This document shows, piece after piece, positions 1 to 8,520 of a stretch of DNA of 64,000 bases. Below the pieces are notes generated by a model. The model made no database searches. It had not been told where the DNA came from and saw only the letters and a list, made by a program, of their open reading frames with translations. A program made the translations under genes and the position numbers. Position 1 is the first letter of the stretch. Each line of letters begins with the position of its first letter. The DNA lies in assembly GCF_001591465.1 (NCBI RefSeq), contig NZ_BCUY01000011.1, forward strand, positions 1 through 64,000. Reading direction: 5' to 3'. Source of the DNA: Cytobacillus firmus NBRC 15306 (GTDB taxonomy: Bacteria > Bacillota > Bacilli > Bacillales > Cytobacillaceae).

Positions 1-754
1 CACTGTTTCTAAATTCATTTTCCGAATGTTCCTTTTCCAATAATCGGTCATGAACCTCTTCAAACGTGCCTTTATAATGCACAAGTTCGTCTCTCAATTG
101 AGAAATAACTTCCTGCAGCTCAGTAAGTTTTGCCTTATACTGTTCTTCCTTTTCCCTGCTGAAAAATAACCAGCCCATTTTTTTCAACCACCTTCCTATG
201 ATATTCATATTCTGTTCAAGCTCTTCTTGTCTGTGTGTTAATCCAGCATTCTCAATTTCCTTGAGTAATTTTTCTATGTGTTCAATGGAATTTTGTGTAA
301 CTGCTTTTATTTCATAAAAGTCTGATAACCAGCAAAATACTTGTTCCATTGAAAGGTGATGTTCGGTAATATTTTCAAGATTAAGATCGGCTTTATCATT
401 ATGTTTAAATGGATGGCCTTTAGCTATCTCTTCTATCATTCCCTGAAAATATTCAATATGCTGAGCATACTGATATAGATTGAGTTGCTCTGATTTTAGT
501 TTTTTTATATCAAGCTCTTTCCCAAATGCAATCTCCTTTAGCCTGCCTTCCCTTTTGATAGCTGTTTGTTTCATTTGTATGATTTCATTTTTAAGTGATC
601 TAAATGCAGGGGAATAACCGGAGAATAATGCTTCATTAGCCATGCATCTTAAAGCTTTCCTATCGTCCCTTATCCCTTCCAGGATGCCTTTCAAGGTACT
701 AATATCCTCTTTGACATTCATTATTTGATATTGCATAGAATTATTAACCGGCAT
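1..754 (-). CDS. Coiled-coil protein of unknown function, 3' end beyond window
   Basis: An open frame runs from ATG at 754 to the window edge without a stop, giving at least 251 residues. A GAGGTG ribosome binding site lies just upstream of the ATG. The protein is charged and heptad-rich (a long Glu/Lys/Leu coiled coil), with a Trp-rich central stretch (near QVFCWLSDFYEIK, and further on GRWLKKMGWLFF) and no signal peptide or membrane segment visible. I do not recognise the family. It lies downstream of, and in the same direction as, the probable spore-surface gene, separated from it by a terminator, so it probably has its own promoter. Partial; function unknown. Confidence 0.75.
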   Translation of the reverse strand, partial: MPVNNSMQYQIMNVKEDISTLKGILEGIRDDRKALRCMANEALFSGYSPAFRSLKNEIIQMKQTAIKREGRLKEIAFGKELDIKKLKSEQLNLYQYAQHIEYFQGMIEEIAKGHPFKHNDKADLNLENITEHHLSMEQVFCWLSDFYEIKAVTQNSIEHIEKLLKEIENAGLTHRQEELEQNMNIIGRWLKKMGWLFFSREKEEQYKAKLTELQEVISQLRDELVHYKGTFEEVHDRLLEKEHSENEFRNS

Positions 755-804
755 CTCTCTCACCTCAATTATGCTATATTTATGTACTGGAAAATGTAAA
801 TGAT

Positions 805-831
805 AAAAAGGAGGAGAAGTACTCCCCTCCT
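805..831 (-). terminator. Rho-independent terminator of the spore-surface gene
   Basis: On the minus strand a GGAGGGGA / TTCTCCTCC hairpin with G-U pairs is followed by a five-T run, immediately after the stop codon at 839. Confidence 0.75.
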
Positions 832-838
832 GTAAAGA

Positions 839-2002
839 TCAGTCATCCAGGTTATCTAATAGGTCAGCAAATGTGTCGCACTCTTCAAAGTTTACTGCAG
901 CTTCAACAATGCCGCTGTCAAATACTACAGCATTAGTGTTGATGTCTCTAAGAATCAGACGGAAACTCTCCCCATCTAGTGTAGCATCGTCATTAATTGT
1001 CAGATCAAACACGAATCTCTCAATGTCTCCATCCCAATCTCTGTTACCAGTACCAGAAACAGTTAGTGAATCTTCACCACATACCGGCTGGTTGAAAGTG
1101 AGAGGACTGAAAGTGAAGCTGTAGTCTGGCTGTGTTGGTGTAGGAGTAGGTCCATCAAACTCAGTGTCAGTGAAAGAGTAAGTGAAAGTACTATCACCAA
1201 GTGAGCACTCCTGACAGATTTCGGCACGTATGCTGGAAGTACCTGTTACATCTACTCCGCCGATATCTGCTAGAGTATCAGCACCTCTTGTAATAGCCGT
1301 AGCCTGGCACTCACAGTTTGCTACTGGGAATAACCCCGGACATTGCGGCGGGAATTCAAGCAGGTTTAGATCACACTGAATTCTTGGTTTTGGCACTGGA
1401 ATATTATTTGGACGCGGGAAGCAGAATTTTGCTAGAACTTCAAGCTTTACAGGGTAGTGTACTTGAACGTCCTTACATAATACGACTCTCACTGGAATCA
1501 TTGGTCCAAATGGATCTGGACCCATTAGTACGGCACCAGAAGTTTGGCAGATTACCTGGTAAGCTCTTAATCGGATGTTATCTTCTGTAATACCAGTTGG
1601 TACGCACAGCATAATTTCATCAGTGAATTGCGTGCGGACAGTGAATGTGCAAACTGATGCACCATTTACAAGGATCGTTACATCAACTGGAACTGTCCAG
1701 ACGATTAATACTCGACCAGGATTTCCGTGTTCCAGGATTGTTGCAGAAGATTGGACATCGTCTACATCAGCTGAACAGCGCACATCTACTCTTTGCCCTG
1801 CAGCCAAGGCAGCGGCGACTGCAGCTCGACATTCCTCATCAGGTATGAAATTCTTGTTTTCATATTTGTTGGCAAAGAATACCCAGTCATACACCTTCTC
1901 GACAAAGATACATTCTGGAGCTAAATCATTTGGATCAATCGGAATCGGCGTTGGTGTCGGCGTCGGCTGTGAACCTTTAATCGTTTTACGCTTATTCTTC
2001 AT
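839..2002 (-). CDS. Probable spore-surface (coat/exosporium) protein
   Basis: 387 residues. The N-terminus is basic (MKNKRKTIKG) followed by a PTPTPTPIPI linker, and a second PTPTPT linker lies near residue 286. Cysteines are frequent throughout, including a CECQ and a CQEC pair, suggesting cross-linking. There is no signal peptide and no enzyme motif. The family resembles unnamed cysteine-rich proteins of bacilli that I associate with the spore surface; that is recall, not a search. Supporting it, a candidate sigma-K promoter (ACC-N16-CATAGGATA) lies upstream. A ribosome binding site (GAAAGGAAGG) precedes the ATG. It could instead be another extracytoplasmic structural protein. Confidence 0.55.
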   Translation of the reverse strand: MKNKRKTIKGSQPTPTPTPIPIDPNDLAPECIFVEKVYDWVFFANKYENKNFIPDEECRAAVAAALAAGQRVDVRCSADVDDVQSSATILEHGNPGRVLIVWTVPVDVTILVNGASVCTFTVRTQFTDEIMLCVPTGITEDNIRLRAYQVICQTSGAVLMGPDPFGPMIPVRVVLCKDVQVHYPVKLEVLAKFCFPRPNNIPVPKPRIQCDLNLLEFPPQCPGLFPVANCECQATAITRGADTLADIGGVDVTGTSSIRAEICQECSLGDSTFTYSFTDTEFDGPTPTPTQPDYSFTFSPLTFNQPVCGEDSLTVSGTGNRDWDGDIERFVFDLTINDDATLDGESFRLILRDINTNAVVFDSGIVEAAVNFEECDTFADLLDNLDD

Positions 2003-2044
2003 GTTTTCCTTCCTTTCTTTCTAATGAGTATTTTTATCACACTA

Positions 2045-2072
2045 TATCCTATGGAAAGAAACCAGTTTTGGT
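2045..2072 (-). promoter_or_regulatory. Candidate sigma-K (late mother-cell) promoter
   Basis: On the minus strand ACC (2072-2070), a 16-base spacer and CATAGGATA (2053-2045) match the sigma-K pattern AC-N16-CATANNNTA. It sits about 45 bases upstream of the ATG of the 387-aa protein. Confidence 0.5.
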
Positions 2073-2405
2073 ATAGAACAAGTACCTATTTTTATAAAAA
2101 AAGAACCTATTTTTAAAAAGTAGTAAAAGAGTCTATTTCTTTATAAATGGGTTTTCTATAGGGTAAATGCCATTGTCCTTTCTTTACACACGGCATATAG
2201 TAGAAGTAAGAAAGGTTACTGATTTAAATCTTTCCTTTCGCTTCACTATTAAATGAATAGGGATATTTCTGCTAGTTTAATAATAAATGACAACTAAAAG
2301 TCGATTTTCTATGATACTGGATCCAAAAATGGCGTTTCAGAGCAATACACGAATTTCCATCCTATTTTCAATGAGTATTTGACGAACGGATTTTTATCAC
2401 ACGAA

Positions 2406-2475
2406 TTGGATCATTGCAATGATAACCTTTATAATTTATTCCTTTAGACATGAGGGCCCTCATGTCTTTTTTTTA
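2406..2475 (+). promoter_or_regulatory. Sigma-A-like promoter followed at once by a perfect palindrome and T-run
   Basis: The 535-base gap between the divergent genes holds TTGGAT (2406-2411), an 18-base spacer and TATAAT (2430-2435), then a perfect 22-base palindrome (AGACATGAGGG and its complement, 2447-2468) and eight T. No plus-strand gene lies upstream, so this may be an attenuator or 5' structure of the 2544 gene, or the end of an untraced short RNA. I see nothing else convincing in 2073-2405. Confidence 0.4.
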
Positions 2476-2543
2476 TGTAATGAAACATTAAGGGCTGCAT
2501 ACATAAAATAAAGTTATAAGCATCTTCTGAAAGGAGAATGAAT

Positions 2544-3323
2544 ATGCTTCGCAACCATACTCCCGATAAAGAAATTCAGCTGCAGCAAAAAATCATCCAC
2601 CTTAAAGCGGAATTAGCAAAGTATCAGTCCATGCTCAGTCCGGAATACGAAAAAGAACAGTCAGAAAGAATTAATGAAATGCATGATCAAAATCTGGAGC
2701 TAATCAGAAAAAATGATACTTTAAGAAAGAAACTGGCTATATTGTCCGAAGAAAACATGAAACAAAAGTCATATATGCATATTATGCAGGACTCTCTCTA
2801 CAGGACCATCAGCAAGAAAAATCAAGGTGATTTTTTCGTCATTATAGAAGATAAGGATTTAATTAACAGCTTATTTAATCGCATTTATGATATGGAAGTA
2901 ACGTTTTGGGAAATGCACTGTAAATTAGAGGAGTTGTATAAGGAAAACGAACAATTAATGGAATTAAATGAAAAACCAAAAATAAAAGATGATTCTCAAA
3001 CTTTAACTAAGACTGGCATCTTCGATAATTTGCAGGGGTTACAAGAAAAAAATCGGATTCTTCAGGAGGAATTATTAATCGCAGCCAGATATAAAAGCTC
3101 TGCTGAATCTGCCATGGAGGAATTAAGGAAAGAAATTAAAGCATATAATGAAGGAAATGTAATTTACCCAAATGGAACAGAAAGAAATGAAGATAATAAA
3201 ATGCTAGACCATTTTATTTCAGAATTCGAAAAAAAAGACGCTGAGCTGGAAAAGGCATTGGAAACCTTAAAAAAATTGGAAATGAAAGTTGTATCGATTG
3301 AAAATAAAATCAACAATGAGTAA
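2544..3323 (+). CDS. Coiled-coil protein of unknown function
   Basis: 259 residues, almost entirely predicted coiled coil: heptad-like Leu/Ile spacing with Glu, Lys and Gln, interrupted near residues 100-130 by a more globular stretch (FFVIIEDKDL, YDMEVTFWEMHCK). No signal peptide or membrane segment. I place the start at ATG 2544 rather than 2538, because AAAGGAG lies about seven bases from 2544 but only one base from 2538. A strong terminator follows. The architecture recalls the partial coiled-coil gene at the left edge, but I see no clear homology. Function unknown. Confidence 0.7.
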   Translation: MLRNHTPDKEIQLQQKIIHLKAELAKYQSMLSPEYEKEQSERINEMHDQNLELIRKNDTLRKKLAILSEENMKQKSYMHIMQDSLYRTISKKNQGDFFVIIEDKDLINSLFNRIYDMEVTFWEMHCKLEELYKENEQLMELNEKPKIKDDSQTLTKTGIFDNLQGLQEKNRILQEELLIAARYKSSAESAMEELRKEIKAYNEGNVIYPNGTERNEDNKMLDHFISEFEKKDAELEKALETLKKLEMKVVSIENKINNE

Positions 3324-3328
3324 TGAGA

Positions 3329-3362
3329 AGACACGCCTCCCAGCATGAAGGCGTGTTTTCTT
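3329..3362 (+). terminator. Terminator of the 2544 coiled-coil gene
   Basis: ACACGCC (3331-3337) pairs with GGCGTGT (3350-3356), followed by TTTTCTTT. Confidence 0.85.
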
Positions 3363-3398
3363 TACTAACGCACTCTAAATTTTATAAATTTATGGCTG

Positions 3399-3423
3399 GT
3401 TTCAAAAATGAGGACAAGGGTAT
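3399..3423 (+). promoter_or_regulatory. Sigma-B promoter of csbD
   Basis: GTTTCA (3399-3404), a 13-base spacer and GGGTAT (3418-3423) match the sigma-B consensus GTTTAA-N12-15-GGGTAT, about 35 bases upstream of the CsbD start. Confidence 0.8.
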
Positions 3424-3457
3424 ATAAAAATCAAACAGCATTTAGGAGGAGATACTT

Positions 3458-3649
3458 ATGAACAAAGACCAGACAAATGGCAATGCAGATCAATTAAAAG
3501 GCGAATTTAAAAAGCAATACGGCAAACTGACCAATAATGAATATAAAGAGGCTGAAGGGAATATGGATAAATTCAAAGGACAGGCACAGGAAAAATGGGG
3601 AGATGCAAAGGAAGCCCTGTCAAAAACTTTTAATGACCGAAGAGATTAA
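3458..3649 (+). CDS. csbD: CsbD-family general stress protein
   Basis: 63 residues, strongly hydrophilic, with the CsbD-family pattern: an N-terminal DQLKGEFKKQYGKLT repeat and a second copy reading DKFKGQAQEKWGDAKEAL. CsbD proteins are abundant, poorly understood cytoplasmic proteins induced by general stress. The AGGAGG ribosome binding site is strong, and the sigma-B promoter directly upstream fits sigma-B control. It is monocistronic, closed by a terminator shared with the convergent lytE. Length and composition are typical for the family. Confidence 0.92.
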   Translation: MNKDQTNGNADQLKGEFKKQYGKLTNNEYKEAEGNMDKFKGQAQEKWGDAKEALSKTFNDRRD

Positions 3650-3650
3650 A

Positions 3651-3687
3651 AAAGTACTCAGCGCCTTAGAGCGTTGAGTACTTTTTA
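3651..3687. terminator. Bidirectional terminator between csbD and lytE
   Basis: AAAGTACTCA pairs with TGAGTACTTT around a short GCGC-containing loop region. A-run and T-run flanks on either side serve both convergent genes. Confidence 0.85.
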
Positions 3688-3691
3688 ATGA

Positions 3692-4678
3692 TTAAAAAGT
3701 CGTTTTCGCCCCTAAATAACGAGGCTTCCAATATGAATTATTCATATCGCTGATTTCTACACCGCGTGAAGAACCAGCATGAATAAACTTGTAATCGCCA
3801 AGATAGATTCCCGCATGGGATGGACCGGACTTGTATGTTTCAAAGAAAACCAAATCGCCCACTCTTGGTGCTGCAACATGTTTTGTCGCGCTCCAAATGG
3901 ATGCTACAGTACGAGGAATAGAGATTCCCACTTTACCATATACATAGTTCAGGTAGCCGCTGCAGTCAAATCCGGCAGGTGTGCTTCCTGCCCATTCATA
4001 AGGTGAACCGATGTATTTCTTAGCCTCAGAAATCAGTTCATTCACCTTTGATGTCGTTTGGCCTGCAACCTGTGATTCTGCCGGCTTGCTTGATGCCGTA
4101 CCAGATACTTTTAAAGTCTGACCAGCATAAATCAAGTCTGAAGAAAGGTTGTTCATTGCCTTTAGTTGTGAAACCGATAAGTTATGGCGAGATGCAATAC
4201 CTGAAAGAGTGTCTCCTCTTTTGATGGTATAGGATCCAGTGCTTGCAGGAGCAGAAGGTGCAGCAGTGTTAGCCGAACCTTTCACTTTTAGCTTTTGACC
4301 TGGATATATCGTGTCACTGCTGATTCCGTTTAATCTCTTTAATGTACTAACGGAAAGGCCATGTGTTCTTGCAATTCCCCATAAAGTATCGCCTGATTTC
4401 ACTGTGTAGCTGACAGTACTGCCAGAAGACCCGCCTGTTGAAGCGTCATGGCTGTGCGGTGCCAGCAGAGTCAGAGCTTGTCCTTTATAAATTATTGATC
4501 CTGATATATTATTCCATGTCTTTAACTCTTCAATTGAAAGACTGTTAGAGCGGGAGATTCCCCATAAGGTGTCGCCAGACTGAACGATATATTTATTTTC
4601 ATGAGCACTTGCTTCTCCATTGAACGGTGTAATCAAAAAACCAGCTGTCGCAGCCATTGTAAGTAGTTGTTTCTTCAA
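3692..4678 (-). CDS. lytE: LytE-like peptidoglycan DL-endopeptidase (3 LysM + NlpC/P60)
   Basis: Secreted cell-wall hydrolase expected to cut D-Glu-meso-DAP bonds in stem peptides. With the TTG start at 4678 it has 328 residues: signal peptide 1-25 (ending ASA), LysM domains near 29-72, 90-132 and 149-191 joined by Ser/Thr-rich linkers, and an NlpC/P60 domain from about 212, with Cys239 (FDCSGYL), His288 (SHAGIY) and His300 as the likely catalytic set. Architecture and length match B. subtilis LytE. I chose the TTG because AAGGAG lies eight bases upstream of it; a GTG at 4687 directly abuts that site. Close relatives CwlS and LytF differ in LysM number. Confidence 0.88.
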   Translation of the reverse strand: MKKQLLTMAATAGFLITPFNGEASAHENKYIVQSGDTLWGISRSNSLSIEELKTWNNISGSIIYKGQALTLLAPHSHDASTGGSSGSTVSYTVKSGDTLWGIARTHGLSVSTLKRLNGISSDTIYPGQKLKVKGSANTAAPSAPASTGSYTIKRGDTLSGIASRHNLSVSQLKAMNNLSSDLIYAGQTLKVSGTASSKPAESQVAGQTTSKVNELISEAKKYIGSPYEWAGSTPAGFDCSGYLNYVYGKVGISIPRTVASIWSATKHVAAPRVGDLVFFETYKSGPSHAGIYLGDYKFIHAGSSRGVEISDMNNSYWKPRYLGAKTTF

Positions 4679-4918
4679 GTTGTACACTCCTTAAATTTCT
4701 TTGACAACCTAATATTAGTAATAATTCTAGTAAAATCCTATCTGAAAATAATGGACAAATAGGCATAATAAACCATAATTTCATAGTATTTCCTTGAGTG
4801 GTTAAAGTGTAGTAAATTTATCCTGCATTTATTGGTGATAATTTCCATACTACCAGGTGATATAGGGTCGTTTTTCGTCATATTTCAGATTATTCTAATT
4901 AAACTTTTTTCTTTCTAA

Positions 4919-4958
4919 ACAAAAAAATAGATCAGCATTCTTGAGCTGATCTATTTAA
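4919..4958 (-). terminator. Terminator of the ywaF-coaW-selB operon
   Basis: TAGATCAGC (4928-4936) pairs with GCTGATCTA (4945-4953). The minus-strand transcript then runs into seven T. Confidence 0.85.
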
Positions 4959-4968
4959 AGAAAACTCT

Positions 4969-6846
4969 TTAAATCCATATTCTCTTATTTTCTGCTCTGC
5001 GTGTCATTCCCAAAGAATCAAGTTTTTCGAGAAAAGGAATCATATACTTTCTGGAAAGACCTAATACTTCCTTTGCATTGCCCACTTCAAATTCAGCATT
5101 TGTTCTCTTTTTCAGTTCTTCTACTGCTGCTCTAAAATGATCACCGTGCCAATAGTTTTGTGCATCCAGCGGTACGACGATTTCCTGGTCTTCTAAATAT
5201 CGTTTTAAGTCGCCTTTGAGATTCTCAGGGATCCCTGCAGAAGCATAATATTCATCAAATGGCTTTACTTTATAGCCATCTTTTTTTAATTCAGCAATAA
5301 GATTGTCAGTGCGTTTTTGCCAGCTTTTCGGTACATGAGGATGAAAACCTTTGTTCTGCAAAAACTGTCCTTTTCGTTGGAATGAATTTTTTTCAATCCC
5401 TGAATTTAAGACAAATTCAACCAGCATTTTAGGATATTTATCCTGCATTGCCTGCAGCAATTCTGCTTTATTGGCCCCTTGCTTCATGGGATTTTCCAGA
5501 TGGAACTCATTCAGGCGGTCAGCTATTTCTTCCTCTATTGCCTCTTTGATTGCTAGCATAGTGAATTCCTTGCTGTTGATGCTCAGGAAATCTTTTTCTT
5601 TAAGTATTTCTTGAACCGTCAATTGATCCAGTGAAGTCTTTGCTGTAATCTCTGAAAGAGAAAGGACCTTATCTTCGAACAACACGGCTTTTATGCGATC
5701 TTTCGGTGTTCCTTCTTTTTTCCTGCTTAAATCCTCAATGGTTTTTTGGCCGAACCGGTACTTTTCTCCATTGGGATCGATAACCCAGCCTCCTCCGATG
5801 GTTTCCTGGGGACTTGGCCGTCTTAAAATGAACCGGTCTCCCCTTTTGGCTACCACTTCTTCTTCTAAACGCAGCTGGCAGAGAATATCTCCTTCTGAAT
5901 TGGATAATTCATTTCGGTCAAAAAAGACGATTTTGCCCATGACCTCAGCTGTACCGATATGGCATTTAATCGGCATTCTCTGTTTGACGATATGTTCTAA
6001 ATCTCCCACCATTCTTACAGCTACATCAATGGTTTTCGTAACGCTGAAATGCTCAGACGATACAAGGACCACGCCACGCTCTATATCCTCCTTCGAAACA
6101 CCTGAAAGGTTAATGGCTGCCCTTTGCCCTGCAAATGCCGCTTTTGCAGGCTGATGATGTACCTGCAGCTGGCGTGCCCTGGTCTCGATGCCATTTGGCA
6201 TGATTTTCAGAAGCTGTCCTTCTTCGACTTTTCCTTCATAAACAGTGCCTCTGACTACGGTTCCCTGCCCTTTCACTGTAAACACCTGATCGATTGGAAG
6301 GCGGAATGCGCCTTTTACATCCCGTGTGTTCTGTTCTTTCAGCGTATGGATAATCAACTGCTTTAACTCTTCAATCCCTTTGCCTGACAGGCTATCTGTT
6401 AAAATAAATGGAACATCTTCAAAAACAGTTCCTTTCAGTTCCTCAAGAATTTCTTCTTTTACAAGATCGGTGAACTCTTCGTCGACACGGTCAATCTTTG
6501 TTATGGCGACAATGCCATTACGGATCCCGAGGAAATCGAGAATTTCCAGGTGCTCTCTTGTTTGCGGCATAACTCCTTCATCGGCTGCGACAGCAAGGAT
6601 GACTAAGTCTATACCTGCAACACCAGCAATCATCTGTCTGATAAAGCGTTCATGACCTGGTACATCCACTGCAGATATTTGAATTTCCTCATCTTCATGT
6701 AAAGGGGCAAATCCCAGTTCTATGGATATTTGCCTTTCTTTTTCCTCTTTAAGCCTATCTGTATCCACATTTGTTAAAGCCTTTGTCAATGTCGTTTTTC
6801 CATGATCGATGTGGCCTGCCATGCCAATTGTAAAATATCTTTTCAT
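4969..6846 (-). CDS. selB: Selenocysteine-specific elongation factor SelB
   Basis: 625-residue translational GTPase that delivers Sec-tRNA(Sec) to the ribosome at UGA codons with a downstream SECIS hairpin. Visible GTPase motifs are GHIDHGKT (11-18), DVPGHE (61-66) and TKID (115-118), followed by EF-Tu-like domains and a long C-terminal region of winged-helix repeats (about 380-625) that in SelB bind the SECIS RNA. I place the start at 6846 (MKRYFTIG): it has an AGGTGG site and matches the family N-terminus, and the 22-residue upstream extension looks untranslated. It is cotranscribed with coaW (76 bases). No selA, selD, tRNA-Sec or evident selenoprotein is in the window. Confidence 0.9.
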   Translation of the reverse strand: MKRYFTIGMAGHIDHGKTTLTKALTNVDTDRLKEEKERQISIELGFAPLHEDEEIQISAVDVPGHERFIRQMIAGVAGIDLVILAVAADEGVMPQTREHLEILDFLGIRNGIVAITKIDRVDEEFTDLVKEEILEELKGTVFEDVPFILTDSLSGKGIEELKQLIIHTLKEQNTRDVKGAFRLPIDQVFTVKGQGTVVRGTVYEGKVEEGQLLKIMPNGIETRARQLQVHHQPAKAAFAGQRAAINLSGVSKEDIERGVVLVSSEHFSVTKTIDVAVRMVGDLEHIVKQRMPIKCHIGTAEVMGKIVFFDRNELSNSEGDILCQLRLEEEVVAKRGDRFILRRPSPQETIGGGWVIDPNGEKYRFGQKTIEDLSRKKEGTPKDRIKAVLFEDKVLSLSEITAKTSLDQLTVQEILKEKDFLSINSKEFTMLAIKEAIEEEIADRLNEFHLENPMKQGANKAELLQAMQDKYPKMLVEFVLNSGIEKNSFQRKGQFLQNKGFHPHVPKSWQKRTDNLIAELKKDGYKVKPFDEYYASAGIPENLKGDLKRYLEDQEIVVPLDAQNYWHGDHFRAAVEELKKRTNAEFEVGNAKEVLGLSRKYMIPFLEKLDSLGMTRRAENKRIWI

Positions 6847-6922
6847 CAAATCTGCCACCTGCTTTTTTTTGCATTCTTTTCTTAATGTATCCTGAAAAAA
6901 AGAATCTTTCAATCATCTGGTT

Positions 6923-7726
6923 TTATAAAGATAGCATTGCACCTATAGCTCCACAATACGCCCCATTTTGAATAAAGACAGGATTCTTGCCGAGCATGGC
7001 GGTATACTTCTTTAAAAGGTGTTTTAACGGTTCATTATGCTGAACCGTGCTTCCTATATAAATAATATCGCCAATCTGGTGCCGAACTGCTGCCTGAGTG
7101 CTTAGGAGTACCATCGTTTCCGCTATCATGTTAATTAAACTGGCCGCTTTGTCTTCCTTGCTTACCTGATCATCATTTATTTTCCCAAAATTGCTGGCAG
7201 TCAGGCTTCCATCTAGTGGCGGATCGAATGGTGAATAAATATCCTTGACCATTAGATCTGCATTCTCTGCTTTCCCGCTTCCAGCCAGCGAAACGAGCCT
7301 GGAAAAATCCTTTTCACCAGTCAGCAAACTTCCCAGTCCCATTAATGTGCCCCCGCCGATGCCGCTTCCGGAAACCCTTGAAATTTTCCCGCCGCTGTTC
7401 AGGCAAATCGATGTCCCTGTGCCTATATTAATTAAGAGGAAATTCTCATAGGATAATCCATCTTGCTTTAGCAAATAGGATCCACCTATACCGGAAGACT
7501 CAAATTCAGGAACAATCCGGGCATTTTGAAAAAACTCTTTTTTAAGGTATCCAGCCTTCCCGCCTGTCAATACAATTGGTGTATCAGCAGCAGTCATCTT
7601 CAGCCAATTCATAGAACTATGCAGCTCATCAATTGGATAGCTTTTGTAATGGATTTGACCTTGTTCTTCAAACGCGATTTTCAGCAGAGAACCTCCGGCA
7701 TCAATCCCTATTTTTGCAGGTTTCAT
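6923..7726 (-). CDS. coaW: Type II pantothenate kinase
   Basis: 267 residues. Phosphorylates pantothenate in the first step of coenzyme A synthesis. The ASKHA-fold phosphate loop is seen at residues 6-15 (IGIDAGGSLLK), with a second nucleotide-binding stretch INIGTGTSI near residue 100 and a Gly-rich GSGIGGGTLMGLG segment near 120-132. Length and motifs match the staphylococcal/B. cereus CoaW type, which is insensitive to CoA feedback. Its start overlaps the ywaF stop by four bases (ATGA), implying translational coupling. Confidence 0.88.
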   Translation of the reverse strand: MKPAKIGIDAGGSLLKIAFEEQGQIHYKSYPIDELHSSMNWLKMTAADTPIVLTGGKAGYLKKEFFQNARIVPEFESSGIGGSYLLKQDGLSYENFLLINIGTGTSICLNSGGKISRVSGSGIGGGTLMGLGSLLTGEKDFSRLVSLAGSGKAENADLMVKDIYSPFDPPLDGSLTASNFGKINDDQVSKEDKAASLINMIAETMVLLSTQAAVRHQIGDIIYIGSTVQHNEPLKHLLKKYTAMLGKNPVFIQNGAYCGAIGAMLSL

Positions 7727-8454
7727 GCAGATTCCGCCTTTCCGGCTTTATTTTTGCCAATCATTTTGAACGGAAGCAGCAGTAATAAAAACAGGAATAA
7801 TGCCGCTATTTCCAGTGTTATTATGTAATTAGGATAAGGTCCGAAGTAATCTAATAATGAATTATTCTCCGGCTTACGTGACAAGAACATATAGTTCCCG
7901 CCTGTTAGCTTGTTTGCAAAAAATGCCGCAGCTGCGCAGAGATTCAAGAAGATAAAAGATTCGATCAGACCTTTCCCTGTTGGCCTGAATTGATGAACAA
8001 ACACGAAATAAAGACAAGTCCAGACGATTAGATTATGAGTAATGAAAAATTGAAAATATCGAAAATGAGGAAAGCCTAAAAAAAGCTCTGGAGTCAGAAT
8101 GGCCATTAATGCCCCCGTGACGCCTATGTAATAGACAATTTGGAAGACGGCCTTAGATTTCGATGCTAATAATAACAAGGAAAGAACTAAGCTTATGGAG
8201 CAAAGCTGAAGCGGCAGAGTGAAGGAGATATCCCATTTTCCGCCATGATAAAGCCAAAGGTGGTAAAACAGCTCCAATGTAAAAAGCAGCATAAACATAT
8301 ACAGCCTAAATTGTGGATCGTACCGGTATAGCACTTTTCTGAAAATGAATAAAAGTACGGCTGCTGCTGCAAATAACACAATCATGGCAATATGAGGCGC
8401 GGAAAAAGACATAAAAGGGAAAGCTTTATAATCATGAGAAAATACATCGGACAA
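7723..8454 (-). CDS. ywaF: YwaF-type integral membrane protein (TIGR02206 family)
   Basis: 243 residues with about seven hydrophobic segments and the conserved features of the YwaF family: an early H-I-A motif, WLYHGGKWDISFTLPLQLCSIS in the middle and GGNYMFLSRKP before the last helices. No biochemical function is established for the family. The start is TTG at 8454, with GGGAG eight bases upstream; no in-frame ATG has a better site. It overlaps coaW by four bases, so ywaF, coaW and selB form one operon. Confidence 0.8.
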   Translation of the reverse strand: MSDVFSHDYKAFPFMSFSAPHIAMIVLFAAAAVLLFIFRKVLYRYDPQFRLYMFMLLFTLELFYHLWLYHGGKWDISFTLPLQLCSISLVLSLLLLASKSKAVFQIVYYIGVTGALMAILTPELFLGFPHFRYFQFFITHNLIVWTCLYFVFVHQFRPTGKGLIESFIFLNLCAAAAFFANKLTGGNYMFLSRKPENNSLLDYFGPYPNYIITLEIAALFLFLLLLLPFKMIGKNKAGKAESA

Positions 8455-8475
8455 ACTATTCTCTCCCTTCCGGGC

Positions 8476-8514
8476 TGGAGACTGCTCTCCAGGCCTGGAA
8501 AGGACTAGTCTCCA
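8476..8514. repeat. Composite inverted repeat between ywaF and the SET gene
   Basis: TGGAGACT (8476-8483) pairs with AGTCTCCA (8507-8514), with an inner palindrome CCAGGCCTGG between them. No T-run follows on either strand, so it is not a classical terminator; an RNA structure or operator is possible. Confidence 0.5.
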
Positions 8515-8520
8515 ATTAAA

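Noticed and set aside
873-2024. Plus-strand ORFs opposite the spore-surface gene
   Set aside because: Shadow frames with no ribosome binding sites; the minus frame has linkers, terminator and promoter.
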